A stretch of 64,000 nt of DNA from Winogradskyella thalassocola (GCF_900099995.1 NZ_FNCZ01000008.1:102356-166355); one strand, 5' to 3'; positions 8,799 through 18,488 are shown, counted from the first letter of the stretch. The notes: generated from the sequence alone by a model not told the origin. Made by a program: numbers and translations.

Positions 8799-9230
8799 CT
8801 AATTCAAAAGAGTATATCTGTTATAAATATCTTCTTTTACTAAACTTTTCCATTTATCATAGTTCTTTTCCCAAACTAATTGGAATTCCTTATATTCATG
8901 CACCTTATCGAACGTCTCTTGATCAGGCCAGTTGGATTCGAAAATGTATTTAAATTGACCTTCTTGACCTTCGGTTTCTTTCCAAAAGTTATAACTAATG
9001 TTTTCATATCCTAACTCAGCAACCACTTTATTAAAATCATCCGCAATTGTAGCAATTTCGACATCATTTTCAATATTTTTTAAACTTATAAGGTGAACAG
9101 TTCTAAATCCTATTTTTGCGGTTGCGTTGCTTTTAATATATTCTTGTCCCAAAATGGTATCTGGAATTAAAATAATAAACATAAAAATTACAATAACGAC
9201 CGTATTTAATTTTACCATGATACTTTCCAT
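8799..9230 (-). CDS. Secreted hypothetical protein
   Basis: This 143-residue protein has an N-terminal hydrophobic export signal (VVIVIFMFIILIPDTILGQ). A compact domain follows, rich in aromatic and acidic residues (ISYNFWKETEGQEG, FIFESNWPDQETFDKVHEYKEF). Spacing and the ESNWPDQ segment recall a ferredoxin-like dimeric alpha-beta barrel, but this is impression only. Start may be ATG 9230 or ATG 9218. It stands alone, convergent to the frameshifted gene. Confidence 0.55.
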   Translation of the reverse strand: MESIMVKLNTVVIVIFMFIILIPDTILGQEYIKSNATAKIGFRTVHLISLKNIENDVEIATIADDFNKVVAELGYENISYNFWKETEGQEGQFKYIFESNWPDQETFDKVHEYKEFQLVWEKNYDKWKSLVKEDIYNRYTLLN

Positions 9231-9454
9231 TTAAGATGTTAGATGTCATACAATATACATAATTTTTAATGAATAATTCACCTTTGTATATGTGTTAATC
9301 TTCATATAATGAGTAGGTTATTGATATTTTGACGAGAGCAATTAAGTTGTTCTGAGAATGAAAATAAGGACTAACATCACGTATGCATTATTATGAGTGT
9401 CTCAATGATTTCAAAAAAAAAAACCCTGAATTTTATCTTATTAAATTTAGGTGC

Positions 9455-9571
9455 TTAACCATCACAAGAATCATATGTATATTCAATTGCTAGTTCTAAT
9501 CTACTTGCGTATATTTCTTCTGCATATTCTATTCGGTTTTTAATTACTAAATAAGTAGCTTTACAATGAAT
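9455..9571 (-). pseudogene. Possible gene relic in the 9231-9652 spacer
   Basis: Minus-strand frame bounded by stops and lacking a start; it encodes about 37 residues (ATYLVIKNRIEYAEEIYASR, then LELAIEYTYDSCDG) before TAA at 9457-9455. The composition is protein-like, with amphipathic helix character, unlike random AT-rich sequence. The rest of the 422-base spacer shows only an 11-base A run near 9413 and no clear promoter. Confidence 0.3.
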
Positions 9572-9652
9572 TTATACAGACATAAATACGTTTCTTAAGA
9601 TTTGCCAGACGAATAATTTCAGCTTAAAAACACTTAATAGATTATAATAAAA

Positions 9653-10171
9653 ATGACATTCATAAACCCTCAAATACAGATAGAAGACTTACCAAATGTT
9701 GAAGATGCAGTATTAAAACCAATTTCAAAATCATACTTAAAAATCATAGCACTAAATGGACTGGTAGTGTATAGTCTAATTTTAGGCACTTTGTTTGGGG
9801 TGAGGCACTTAATTAAAGAAGACGGTTTTCAGGATAATTTTTGGTACGTGTTTTTTGGAGTTTTAGGACTCTGTATTATCAATTTTATCATTTCCATATT
9901 AGCTTTCAAAAAACGAAAGTATGCGGTTCGTGGTCATGACGTTATTTACGCAAAAGGGTTAATTGTACATTCTATAACCACAGTGCCTATTTCTAGAATT
10001 CAACATGTTGAAGAATCCCGAAGCTGGTTAGCAAGACAATTCGGCTTATCAACACTAAAAATTTTTACTGCGGGTGAATCTGGTAGTGACTTAAGTATAA
10101 AAGGACTTCATCATCTTGAAGCAAAAGGTATTAATGATTTTATAAGCTCAGAGGTTAATGGAAACGACTGA
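9653..10171 (+). CDS. PH-domain membrane protein (YdbS-like)
   Basis: Two membrane helices (residues about 30-48 and 62-82) are followed by a bacterial PH domain (YAVRGHDVIYAKGLIVHSIT, ISRIQHVEESRSWLARQFGL, GLSTLKIFTAGESGSDLSI). YdbS/YdbT proteins form pairs of unknown biochemical role; in Firmicutes they protect against certain antimicrobial peptides. The partner gene begins 14 bases before this one ends, so translation is probably coupled. Confidence 0.82.
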   Translation: MTFINPQIQIEDLPNVEDAVLKPISKSYLKIIALNGLVVYSLILGTLFGVRHLIKEDGFQDNFWYVFFGVLGLCIINFIISILAFKKRKYAVRGHDVIYAKGLIVHSITTVPISRIQHVEESRSWLARQFGLSTLKIFTAGESGSDLSIKGLHHLEAKGINDFISSEVNGND

Positions 10172-11663
10172 TTTCTCACAACCCATAAGGCAATCCGCTA
10201 AAGGCATTATTGTAATTTTCGCATTCAATCTTGTTACGTTTGTTAAAAAGTTTTTTGTGCTTTTTATAGCTTTTGGTGTTTCAATACTTCGAAGCAAATC
10301 TATTGGCAATGTTACTCCAACAATGATGGTATTGGCAGTAATAGGAGTTTTATTAATTATTCTGATTATCGCTATTTTAAAATATCTCAATTTTAAGTTT
10401 TATCTCAGTAAGGATGATTTTCATTTAGCTACAGGAATCATAAATAAGGATAATACAATTATCCCCAAATCAAAAATTCAGAACGTCTATATCAAACAAA
10501 ATTTTCTGCAACAAATTATAAATGTGGTTTCCGTTAAAATTGAAACTGCAGGTGATAAAAAATCTGAAATTGAAATCAGTGCTTTAGATAAACCAACGGC
10601 ATTATTATTAAAGAAGAAACTGTTCAGAAAAGCAAGCAGTGTAAGTGAAGAGCTAGAACAATCAGAATCTATTGAAGAACCAGAAGTATTCTTTAAGGTG
10701 ACTCCAAAACGATTGCTATTAGAGGGGTTATCTCAAAATCATTTTAAGAGTTTTTTATTGATATTTACGTTTGGTTTTGGACTGTATAGTGAATTCAAAG
10801 ACTTTTTACAAGAATTAGAGTTAGAGAAACATGTTGAAGGCTTAGTAGAATTAGACGAAGCCACTATACTCAATCTAATAATCACTAATGTAATTATCCT
10901 AATAGGAGTCGTGTTGATTTCATTTTTATTTTCAGTTGTGAAAACATTTATAATCAACTTTAATCTCGAAGTCGTTGAGCATCAAAAAACAATAGAAATT
11001 AATAAAGGTCTTTTTAATAAAGTGTCTTTAAGTTTAACGCCAAGTCGTATTCAGAATTTAGTGATTACCACAAATCGTGTTAAACAGTATTTTGGATTAC
11101 ATACCATAGCTGTAAAGCAAGCTATGGTGAATGTAAAGCAGCAAAAAAACTTCAACATTGTGGCGTTAGAGAAGGAGCAGCTAGATTATCTAGTCAATAA
11201 GCTCTTGTCTAATTATAATGACGAACAAGGAGATGTTGCTAAGCCAAGACCTTATTTTATGCGAATTTCAGCTTTAGAAATGTTTCTTTTTGGAGTTGTT
11301 ATAAATGGTTTATCATTAGCTATTTTTGGCATAGAGATGTTATGGATTAATGCTGTTTTTATGCCTTTGGCAGCGTTGTATGTTTACTTTGCTTATAAAA
11401 AAGCCTATTACAGAATTTCTGAAGACTTTGTAACCATAGGAAGTGGTGTCATTGATACCACAACGAATATCCTCGAAATTCATAAAATTCAAAGCGTAAA
11501 GCTAAAACAGACTATTTTTCAAAGACCACGAGCTATTGCTTCATTGGTAATTTCAACAGCATCAAAATCTGTAACGATTCCTTATATCTCAAAATCAGAA
11601 GCTATATCAATTTATAATCTCTTGTTATATAAGGTAGAATCTCAAGATAGAGATTGGATGTAA
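10158..11663 (+). CDS. PH-domain membrane protein (YdbT-like)
   Basis: This 501-residue protein has repeated units of two membrane helices plus a bPH_2 domain, seen three times: FYLSKDDFHLATGIINKDNT with IPKSKIQNVYIKQNFLQ near 90-130; KTIEINKGLFNKVSLSLTPS near 280; and FVTIGSGVIDTTTNILEIHK with IQSVKLKQTIFQR near 430. This is the YdbT architecture. It overlaps the YdbS-like gene upstream and the next gene downstream, forming a compact operon. Confidence 0.85.
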   Translation: METTDFSQPIRQSAKGIIVIFAFNLVTFVKKFFVLFIAFGVSILRSKSIGNVTPTMMVLAVIGVLLIILIIAILKYLNFKFYLSKDDFHLATGIINKDNTIIPKSKIQNVYIKQNFLQQIINVVSVKIETAGDKKSEIEISALDKPTALLLKKKLFRKASSVSEELEQSESIEEPEVFFKVTPKRLLLEGLSQNHFKSFLLIFTFGFGLYSEFKDFLQELELEKHVEGLVELDEATILNLIITNVIILIGVVLISFLFSVVKTFIINFNLEVVEHQKTIEINKGLFNKVSLSLTPSRIQNLVITTNRVKQYFGLHTIAVKQAMVNVKQQKNFNIVALEKEQLDYLVNKLLSNYNDEQGDVAKPRPYFMRISALEMFLFGVVINGLSLAIFGIEMLWINAVFMPLAALYVYFAYKKAYYRISEDFVTIGSGVIDTTTNILEIHKIQSVKLKQTIFQRPRAIASLVISTASKSVTIPYISKSEAISIYNLLLYKVESQDRDWM

Positions 11664-12184
11664 AACCGTATTTTTACAACCAGAAAAATGATTATTATAT
11701 GCTAGTCGATTTTAATACCTTACCAGAAGAATCTAGAGTTTGGATTTATCAATCCAATCGTTCATTTTCAGATGAAGAGTTAGAACAACTTAAAACACAA
11801 TTAGATACGTTTATAGAAGCTTGGACGGCCCACGGAAAAGATCTAAAAGCAGGTTATAAAATGGTTTACAAACGCTTTATAGTGATTGCAATGGATCAAA
11901 GTTTGAATAGTGCAACAGGTTGCTCTATAGACTCTTCTGTTACTTTTATTCAACAATTAGAGAAACAATATGATGTTGACTTAATGGATAAAATGAATGT
12001 GTCTTATAAGCAAGGTGAATTTATTGCGTACAAATCATTAATTGATTTTAAAAAAATGGCACAGCAAAAAGCAGTGTCTAAAAATACCGTTGTTTTTAAT
12101 AATCTAGTGACCAATATTGCAGAATTCAATGAAAATTGGGAAGTGCCTGCAAGTGAAAGTTGGCATAATCGTTTTATTAAATAA
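11654..12184 (+). CDS. Conserved cytoplasmic hypothetical protein
   Basis: This 176-residue protein has no signal or membrane segment. It begins MDVKPYFYNQKNDYYMLVDF and includes WTAHGKDLKAGYKMVYKRFI and TGCSIDSSVTFIQQLEKQYD. Homologues in flavobacteria are often labelled ABC transporter ATPase, but no Walker motif is present, so that label looks wrong. Start is TTG 11654, overlapping the YdbT-like gene by 10 bases, consistent with one operon. Confidence 0.7.
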   Translation: MDVKPYFYNQKNDYYMLVDFNTLPEESRVWIYQSNRSFSDEELEQLKTQLDTFIEAWTAHGKDLKAGYKMVYKRFIVIAMDQSLNSATGCSIDSSVTFIQQLEKQYDVDLMDKMNVSYKQGEFIAYKSLIDFKKMAQQKAVSKNTVVFNNLVTNIAEFNENWEVPASESWHNRFIK

Positions 12185-12226
12185 TACTTCACATTACTAA
12201 CTTTTATATTTCTAATACATTAGTCA

Positions 12227-12245
12227 CTTTTACGATTCGTAAAAG
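12227..12245. repeat. Perfect inverted repeat upstream of serB
   Basis: CTTTTACG, 3-base loop, CGTAAAAG. It lies about 25 bases before the serB start. There is no T-run, so an operator or leader hairpin is as likely as a terminator for the preceding operon. Confidence 0.45.
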
Positions 12246-12269
12246 CTGATTAACAATAAACTTAATAAA

Positions 12270-13493
12270 GTGGCTACAGACATTTTCTTATTAAATATTT
12301 CAGGACAAGATAGACCGGGTTTAACTTCTAGCTTAACAAGTGTTTTAGCAGAATATGATGCTAAAGTTTTAGATATCGGACAAGCTAATATTCATGATAC
12401 GCTATCGTTGGGGATTATGTTCGAAATTAAAAAGGGTAAAAAATCTTCAGCAGTTCTTAAAGATTTATTGTTTAAAGCTTATGAACTTGGAATTAAAGCC
12501 AAATTCACACCCATTTCGCTTGAAGATTATGAGAACTGGGTAAACCAACAAGGTAAAGATCGCTACATCATTACTATTTTAGGAGAAAAATTAGCAGCAG
12601 AGCAAATATCTGAAGTTACTAAAATCATTTCAGAAAAGAACTTAAACATCGATTCTATTAAGCGATTAACGGGGCGAGTATCATTAGTAAAAAAGGAAGA
12701 ATATCCAAGAGCGTCTATTCAATTGTCAATTAGAGGTAAAATAGGAGATAAGTCTGATTTCACTAGAAAATTTATGGAGATCTCGCGAGAGTTAGATGCC
12801 GATATTGCGTTTCAAGAAGATAATATTTTTAGACGTAACAGACGTTTGGTTTGTTTTGATATGGATTCAACTTTAATTCAAACCGAAGTTATAGATGAAC
12901 TTGCAGAACTAGCAGGAGTAGGTGCTCAAGTAAAAGCCATTACCGAATCTGCTATGCAAGGAGAAATAGATTTCAACGAAAGTTTTAAACAACGCATGAA
13001 GCTTTTAGAAGGCTTGAGTGAATCCGTTTTACAAGAAGTGGCAGAACGATTGCCAATTACCAAAGGAGCCAAACGCTTAATAGATACATTACATTATTAC
13101 GGATTTAAGACAGCTATTCTTTCTGGTGGATTTACGTATTTCGGACATTATCTTCAGAAAAAATTAGATATCGATTATGTCTTTGCTAATCAACTTGAGA
13201 TTAAAGATGGTGCTTTAACAGGTGGTTATCTTGGTGATATTGTCGATGGTAATAAAAAAGCTGAATATCTTCAACAATTAGCGGACGAAATGGGAATTGA
13301 TATCAGTCAAACCATTGCTGTTGGCGATGGTGCTAATGATTTACAAATGCTTAATCTTGCTGGTTTAGGTATTGCGTTTCATGCAAAGCCTAAAGTAAAA
13401 GACAATGCGCAAAGTTCAATTTCTAGCATAGGGTTAGATGGCGTGCTGTATTTATTGGGGTATCATGATCGTCAGATTGATTTGTTATCTTAA
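12270..13493 (+). CDS. serB: Phosphoserine phosphatase SerB with N-terminal ACT domains
   Basis: Catalyses the last step of serine synthesis (phosphoserine to serine). Residues 1-180 carry two ACT-type regulatory modules (LLNISGQDRPGLTSSLTSVL and YIITILGEKLAAEQISEVTK). The HAD phosphatase core has the nucleophile motif CFDMDSTLIQTEVIDELAE (Asp197 and Asp199), LSGGFTYF for motif II and AVGDGANDLQML for motif IV. The length (407) matches ACT-containing SerB. The start is GTG 12270, which gives an intact first ACT domain. Confidence 0.93.
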   Translation: MATDIFLLNISGQDRPGLTSSLTSVLAEYDAKVLDIGQANIHDTLSLGIMFEIKKGKKSSAVLKDLLFKAYELGIKAKFTPISLEDYENWVNQQGKDRYIITILGEKLAAEQISEVTKIISEKNLNIDSIKRLTGRVSLVKKEEYPRASIQLSIRGKIGDKSDFTRKFMEISRELDADIAFQEDNIFRRNRRLVCFDMDSTLIQTEVIDELAELAGVGAQVKAITESAMQGEIDFNESFKQRMKLLEGLSESVLQEVAERLPITKGAKRLIDTLHYYGFKTAILSGGFTYFGHYLQKKLDIDYVFANQLEIKDGALTGGYLGDIVDGNKKAEYLQQLADEMGIDISQTIAVGDGANDLQMLNLAGLGIAFHAKPKVKDNAQSSISSIGLDGVLYLLGYHDRQIDLLS

Positions 13494-13628
13494 ACTGAAT
13501 AATAAAATGTCTATTCCCTAGGTTATAAAAGTATCTTAAAGTCTTTTTACTTCCTCTTAAATATGCTAATTTGGCACAATATTCGTTATGATTTATGTGT
13601 TCAACCTATAAACGATAAAAGATTGCTA

Positions 13629-16586
13629 ATGCGTTACCTTGCCCTTATTCTTATATGTACTTGTTTTCAATTTAGTTTTGGGCAAGACCTTTTCAATAAT
13701 CCACTCCAATCTAAAGATCCTATTCAACAACAGAAATGGGTAGATAGTTTATATACGTCTATGTCTATTGAAGAAAAAATAGGACAACTTTTTATGGTGC
13801 AAGTGTTTTCAGATAAAGGAAAAGCACATGAAGTTGGCATCGCTAACTTGATAAATAATCAACATATTGGTGGATTAATTTATTCTAACGGAGGACCAGT
13901 GCGCCAAGCAAAATTAAATAACGAATTCCAAGCCGCGTCTAAAATTCCATTGCTAATAGGAATGGATGCAGAATGGGGTTTAAGCATGCGTTTAGATTCT
14001 ACCTATGCGTTTCCATGGAATATGACACTTGGTGCGATTACGGATAATAAATTGGTAGAACAAGCTGGTAGACAAATAGGAGAACATTGTAAACGTTTAG
14101 GGGTGCATTTTAATTTTGCACCAGCAGTAGATATTAATACCAATCCTAAAAATCCAATCATAGGTAACCGTTCTTTTGGTGAGGATAGAGATAATGTTAC
14201 GGAAAAAGGTTTAGCATTTATGAAAGGCATGCAAAGTGCTGGGACATTAGCCAATGCAAAACACTTTCCAGGTCATGGAGATACAGAAGAGGATTCGCAT
14301 TTAAAATTACCAACCATTAATTTTAGTGCAAAACGTATCGATTCTATTGAGTTATATCCATACAGAAAGCTTATTAAACAGGGTTTAGCTAGTGTCATGG
14401 TTGCGCATTTAAATGTACCGAGTTTAGAGTCGCGTCGCGATTTTCCATCGTCGTTATCAAAACATATCGTTACAGATATTTTAAAAGATAGTTTAGGGTT
14501 TAAGGGCTTGATTTTTACCGATGCCCTAACAATGAAAGGTGCTGCAGATTATGTTGAAAAAGGTATAGATGGTATAAGAACTAAGAGTTTAGTAAAAGGA
14601 GGCGAAATTGATTTAATGGCATTTTTAGCAGGAAATGATGTGATGCTGATGTCTGAAGATCCGGAAAAAGGAATTGCTAAATTTGTTGAAGCATTTAATA
14701 ATGGGACTATAAGTGAAGAACGATTAGCACATTCAGTTAAGAAAATATTGATGGCTAAATATAAGGTTGGTTTAAATAATTATTCTCCAATCGGAATTTA
14801 CAATTTAGTTGATGATCTAAATAGGTTAAAAGACGATTTACTCTATGAGGAACTCATGGAAAACGCCATTACGGTAGTTAAAAATACTAATGAATTATTA
14901 CCACTTCGAGATTTAGAAACTAAGAAAATTGCATACGTATCATTAGGTGATGATGACGGTTCTGTGTTTTTAGATGAGTTAAAAAAATACACTAAAGTCC
15001 ACGAGATTAAAGCAGATAAGCTTGATGAAATAATTACAAAACTTCAGAATTATAATACGGTTGTTGTAGGCTATCACAAATCGAATGCTAATCCATGGAA
15101 AAGCTTTGAATTTTCGCAAAAGGAAATGGCTTGGTTGTATGAAATAGCAAGAACAAATACAATTGTTTTGGATGTTTTTGCGAGACCTTATGCATTAAAC
15201 GATTTACTGTCTGTTGAAAATATTGAAGGTATTGTAATGAGTTACCAAAACAGCAAAATAGCTCAAGAAAAATCAGCGCAGCTTATTTTTGGAGCCATTG
15301 CAGCAAAAGGTAAATTACCAGTTAGTGCAGGGCAATTTTTTCCTGTTGGAACGGGTGAAAGTTTTAATTCATTATTAAGTTTAAGTTATGGTTTGCCAGA
15401 ACGTGTTGGTATGGACTCTCAACTTTTAAGTCGAATAGACTCTGTGGCTAACCGAGCTGTTGACGGAAAAATGACACCGGGAATTCAGCTCGTAGTTGCC
15501 AGAAGAGGTAAAGTAATTTACAATAAGAATTTTGGGTATCAAACCTATGAGAAAAAGGAAAAGATAGGTTTTGATAATGTTTACGATGTTGCCTCATTGA
15601 CAAAAATATTAGCGACACTACCCGTATTAATGGAGTTAGAAGAGCAAGGCTCATTATCTTTAGATGATAAATTAAGCAAATTAATACCTGAATATAAAAA
15701 CACCAATAAGAAAAACGTGACGCTTAAAAAAATGCTGTCTCACTATGCACAACTCAAGCCGTGGATTCCGTTTTATTATGCCACTTTAGATTCTGTAACA
15801 AAAAAACCAAATGCTAAATATTACCGAAATTCGCGTATTGAAGGCTTCACTGTGGAAGTCACTAATACACTCTTTATGCGTGATGATTACAAGGATTCTA
15901 TTCAAAAAGTGATACGTGACAGTGATTTATTATCAAGTTTAAGATATCGATATAGCGATTTACCATATTATATTCTTAAAGATTATCTCGAAGATTTTTA
16001 TGATAAACCATTAAGCGAAATAGCAGAAGATCGTTTTTATAAATCTTTAGGTGCCAATTATACGACGTATAACCCACGTGATAAATTCAGCTTAAAAAAA
16101 ATTGTCCCAACAGAAATCGACGATTATTATCGCTACAAAGAAGTACATGGGTATGTACATGATATGGGTGCAGCTATGCAAGGTGGAGTTGGCGGACATG
16201 CAGGTGTTTTTAGTAACGCTAATGATGTTGCTAAAATAATGCAGATGTATCTTCAAAAAGGGTTTTATGGTGGTAAGCGCTATCTTAAAAGTGAAACTAT
16301 AGATAAGTTTAATTACTGTTACTACTGCGCCAACAATAACAGGCGCGGAATAGGATTTGATAAACCTCAGTTAGGCGAAGAAGGTCCAACTTGTGGGTGT
16401 TTATCTATGACCAGTTTTGGACACTCAGGTTTTACAGGTACGTACGCTTGGGCTGATCCCGAAGAAGAAATTGTATATGTGTTTTTAGCGAATAGAACGT
16501 ACCCACAAGCTGGAAAAAATCTATTATTAAGAGAAAATATTAGAACTGATATTCAGCGTTTAATTTATGAGGCGATTATAGATTAA
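13629..16586 (+). CDS. Secreted fusion: GH3 beta-N-acetylglucosaminidase plus class C beta-lactamase-like serine hydrolase
   Basis: A signal peptide covers residues 1-20 (ends FQFSFG). The GH3 part has the NagZ-type signature KHFPGHGDTEEDSHLKLP at residues 211-228, with the His-Asp pair that acts as acid/base, and nucleophile context GLIFTDALTMKGA. A GH3 C-terminal sandwich follows, then from about residue 600 a serine hydrolase of the AmpC/AmpH fold with S656-L-T-K659 and a later GGVGGHAGVFS loop. Both halves act on peptidoglycan: one removes GlcNAc, the other probably works on peptide stems or is a PBP-like esterase. About 985 residues. An in-frame ATG at 13563 exists, but the signal peptide supports 13629. 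Confidence 0.88.
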   Translation: MRYLALILICTCFQFSFGQDLFNNPLQSKDPIQQQKWVDSLYTSMSIEEKIGQLFMVQVFSDKGKAHEVGIANLINNQHIGGLIYSNGGPVRQAKLNNEFQAASKIPLLIGMDAEWGLSMRLDSTYAFPWNMTLGAITDNKLVEQAGRQIGEHCKRLGVHFNFAPAVDINTNPKNPIIGNRSFGEDRDNVTEKGLAFMKGMQSAGTLANAKHFPGHGDTEEDSHLKLPTINFSAKRIDSIELYPYRKLIKQGLASVMVAHLNVPSLESRRDFPSSLSKHIVTDILKDSLGFKGLIFTDALTMKGAADYVEKGIDGIRTKSLVKGGEIDLMAFLAGNDVMLMSEDPEKGIAKFVEAFNNGTISEERLAHSVKKILMAKYKVGLNNYSPIGIYNLVDDLNRLKDDLLYEELMENAITVVKNTNELLPLRDLETKKIAYVSLGDDDGSVFLDELKKYTKVHEIKADKLDEIITKLQNYNTVVVGYHKSNANPWKSFEFSQKEMAWLYEIARTNTIVLDVFARPYALNDLLSVENIEGIVMSYQNSKIAQEKSAQLIFGAIAAKGKLPVSAGQFFPVGTGESFNSLLSLSYGLPERVGMDSQLLSRIDSVANRAVDGKMTPGIQLVVARRGKVIYNKNFGYQTYEKKEKIGFDNVYDVASLTKILATLPVLMELEEQGSLSLDDKLSKLIPEYKNTNKKNVTLKKMLSHYAQLKPWIPFYYATLDSVTKKPNAKYYRNSRIEGFTVEVTNTLFMRDDYKDSIQKVIRDSDLLSSLRYRYSDLPYYILKDYLEDFYDKPLSEIAEDRFYKSLGANYTTYNPRDKFSLKKIVPTEIDDYYRYKEVHGYVHDMGAAMQGGVGGHAGVFSNANDVAKIMQMYLQKGFYGGKRYLKSETIDKFNYCYYCANNNRRGIGFDKPQLGEEGPTCGCLSMTSFGHSGFTGTYAWADPEEEIVYVFLANRTYPQAGKNLLLRENIRTDIQRLIYEAIID

Positions 16587-16700
16587 GTTTGAAAGTTGAA
16601 AAATTATTAAAGTTGTAAGTTTTCAAATTTATTTAGACTATTAATTAAATTAAAATGTCTGGTTGAGTGCTGTAGAAACCTATTTCAATAGAAATACAAA
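16587..16700. repeat. Dispersed flavobacterial intergenic repeat, copy 2
   Basis: After the GH3 gene come GTTTGAAAGTTGAAAA and GTTGTAAGTTTTCAAA, then GGTTGAGTGCTGTAGAAACC and CTATTTCAATA. Order and core match the copy at 5758-5850, where the core is GTTGAGCGTAGTCGAAACC and CTATTTGGAA. Confidence 0.5.
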
Positions 16701-16745
16701 ACTTTTCAACTAAGTACAAATAGACATCATAGATATATTATAAAT

Positions 16746-17885
16746 ATGAAAATTGGAATAGTTTGTTACCCAACATTTGGAGGAAGTGGAGTTGTAGCTA
16801 CTGAATTAGGTTTAGAACTTTCAAAACGTGGTCACGAGATTCATTTTATCACCTATAGTCAACCTGTACGTTTAGAATTGTTGAGTAATAATGTGCATTT
16901 TCATGAAGTCCATGTTCCGGAATACCCATTGTTTCTTTATCAACCTTATGAGCTGGCGTTATCGAGTAAATTAGTAGATATGGTAAAATTGCATGGTATA
17001 GAGTTATTACATGTGCATTATGCCATTCCTCACGCTTACGCCGCGTATATGGCGCAACAAATGTTAAAAGATGAAGGCATTTTTGTTCCTATCGTAACTA
17101 CGTTGCACGGTACTGATATTACCTTAGTTGGTAGTCATCCATTTTATAAACCAGCTGTAACGTTTAGTATTAATAAATCTAACGCCGTAACATCTGTTTC
17201 TGAAAGTTTGAAGAAAGATACCATGCGATTGTTTGACATAAAACGAGAGATTCACGTGGTGCCTAATTTTATAGATTTAGAAAAGCATACACATAGTTTT
17301 ACGGATTGCCAACGCGCCATGATGGCAGAAGATGATGAACGGATTATAACACATATTAGTAATTTTAGAGAAGTAAAACGAATCCCGGATGTGATTAAGA
17401 TTTTCTATAATATTCAAAAGGAATTACCAGCAAAGTTAATGATGGTTGGTGAAGGTCCGGAAAAAGAAGCTGCAGAGAATTTAGTTGAAGAGTTAGGGAT
17501 AAGTGATCGTGTTATTTTTGTAGGAAACAGTAATGAAATCGATCGTATTTTGTGTTTCAGCGATTTATTTTTGTTACCATCGCAAACCGAAAGTTTTGGT
17601 TTAGTTGCACTCGAAGCTATGGCAAGTAGCGTACCGGTAATTTCTACGAATACAGGTGGGTTGCCAGAGGTTAACGAAGATGGTTTTTCAGGTTATTTGA
17701 GTGAAGTTAGTGCGATTAATGATATGTCTAAAAATGCTATTAAAATATTATCAGATATCGATACCTTAAATCAGTTTAAAGCCAATGCAAAAGTACAATC
17801 TCAGAAATTTGACTTGCACAATATTGTACCGATGTACGAGAAAATATATGAAGACACCTTGAAAGAATTTTTAGTGGTGAACTAA
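16746..17885 (+). CDS. bshA: N-acetyl-alpha-D-glucosaminyl L-malate synthase BshA
   Basis: GT4-family glycosyltransferase for the first step of bacillithiol synthesis, joining UDP-GlcNAc to L-malate. It has the characteristic N-terminus MKIGIVCYPTFGGSGVVATE, the TLHGTDITLVGSHPFYKPAV segment, SNFREVKRIPDVIKIF and MMVGEGPEKE. The donor-site motif is SQTESFGLVALEAMASSVPV. The length (379) is typical. Bacillithiol is the main low-molecular-weight thiol in many Bacteroidetes. Followed by a strong terminator. Confidence 0.93.
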   Translation: MKIGIVCYPTFGGSGVVATELGLELSKRGHEIHFITYSQPVRLELLSNNVHFHEVHVPEYPLFLYQPYELALSSKLVDMVKLHGIELLHVHYAIPHAYAAYMAQQMLKDEGIFVPIVTTLHGTDITLVGSHPFYKPAVTFSINKSNAVTSVSESLKKDTMRLFDIKREIHVVPNFIDLEKHTHSFTDCQRAMMAEDDERIITHISNFREVKRIPDVIKIFYNIQKELPAKLMMVGEGPEKEAAENLVEELGISDRVIFVGNSNEIDRILCFSDLFLLPSQTESFGLVALEAMASSVPVISTNTGGLPEVNEDGFSGYLSEVSAINDMSKNAIKILSDIDTLNQFKANAKVQSQKFDLHNIVPMYEKIYEDTLKEFLVVN

Positions 17886-17910
17886 ACGGCATTGATTTAC
17901 TTATAAAATA

Positions 17911-17943
17911 AAAAAAAGTCTTCCTATTGGGAAGACTTTTTTT
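17911..17943. terminator. Bidirectional Rho-independent terminator
   Basis: AAAAAGTCTTCC, short loop, GGAAGACTTTTTTT. The stem has an A-tract on one side and a T-tract on the other. It lies between the convergent bshA and the gene at 17967 and can serve both. Confidence 0.9.
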
Positions 17944-17966
17944 GTTTATGCTTAGCATCTTTTGTT

Positions 17967-18488
17967 TTACCACATTTCACTAACCTCTTGTTTTATATAT
18001 GCAAGAGCCGCATTACTTGGTGCTGGTTTATCCATAAGTTCAGTTAAAACAACCTCTCTAAGTTTGTCAGCTGTATCTGTTGATTCTTGCATGGCAGCTT
18101 TTCTAATCAATTGAATGGTCGCATTTTTTGCAGCTAATGTAATAGACCAACATTGATCGCTTACATAAATCTGTTGCGATAAGTTATGCTCTAATTCTTG
18201 TTCTATAGTTGCAATAAGTAAGCTTTCATAATCTGTTTTATTAGAAGACGTAGGGTGAATTCTCGTTAAAAGCTTAGAAGGCGCCACGCGCTCTAAGAAA
18301 AGTGATATACGTTCGTAAGCTTGCAAGCGTAATGGAAAGCTTTCTTTTTGCAAATCCTTCTGCAATAAAAATTGTCTTCTTCTATTTTCATTTTCTACAT
18401 GTTGCTTAAAAAAATAGTAAGCCACTGCACCAACGATAACAGCAGGAGCAATGCTGAAAAGTAACTCGATAATTTTGTCAATATCCAT
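17967..18488 (-). CDS. Membrane-anchored hypothetical protein
   Basis: One N-terminal membrane helix (residues 8-27, LLFSIAPAVIVGAVAYYFFK) is followed by a basic and then helical cytoplasmic domain (ENRRRQFLLQKDLQKESFPL, RLQAYERISLFLERVAPSKL). The layout resembles flavobacterial DUF7935-like proteins, a tentative match. It is transcribed away from the lipoprotein cluster and shares with it a 337-base hairpin-rich spacer. Confidence 0.65.
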   Translation of the reverse strand: MDIDKIIELLFSIAPAVIVGAVAYYFFKQHVENENRRRQFLLQKDLQKESFPLRLQAYERISLFLERVAPSKLLTRIHPTSSNKTDYESLLIATIEQELEHNLSQQIYVSDQCWSITLAAKNATIQLIRKAAMQESTDTADKLREVVLTELMDKPAPSNAALAYIKQEVSEMW

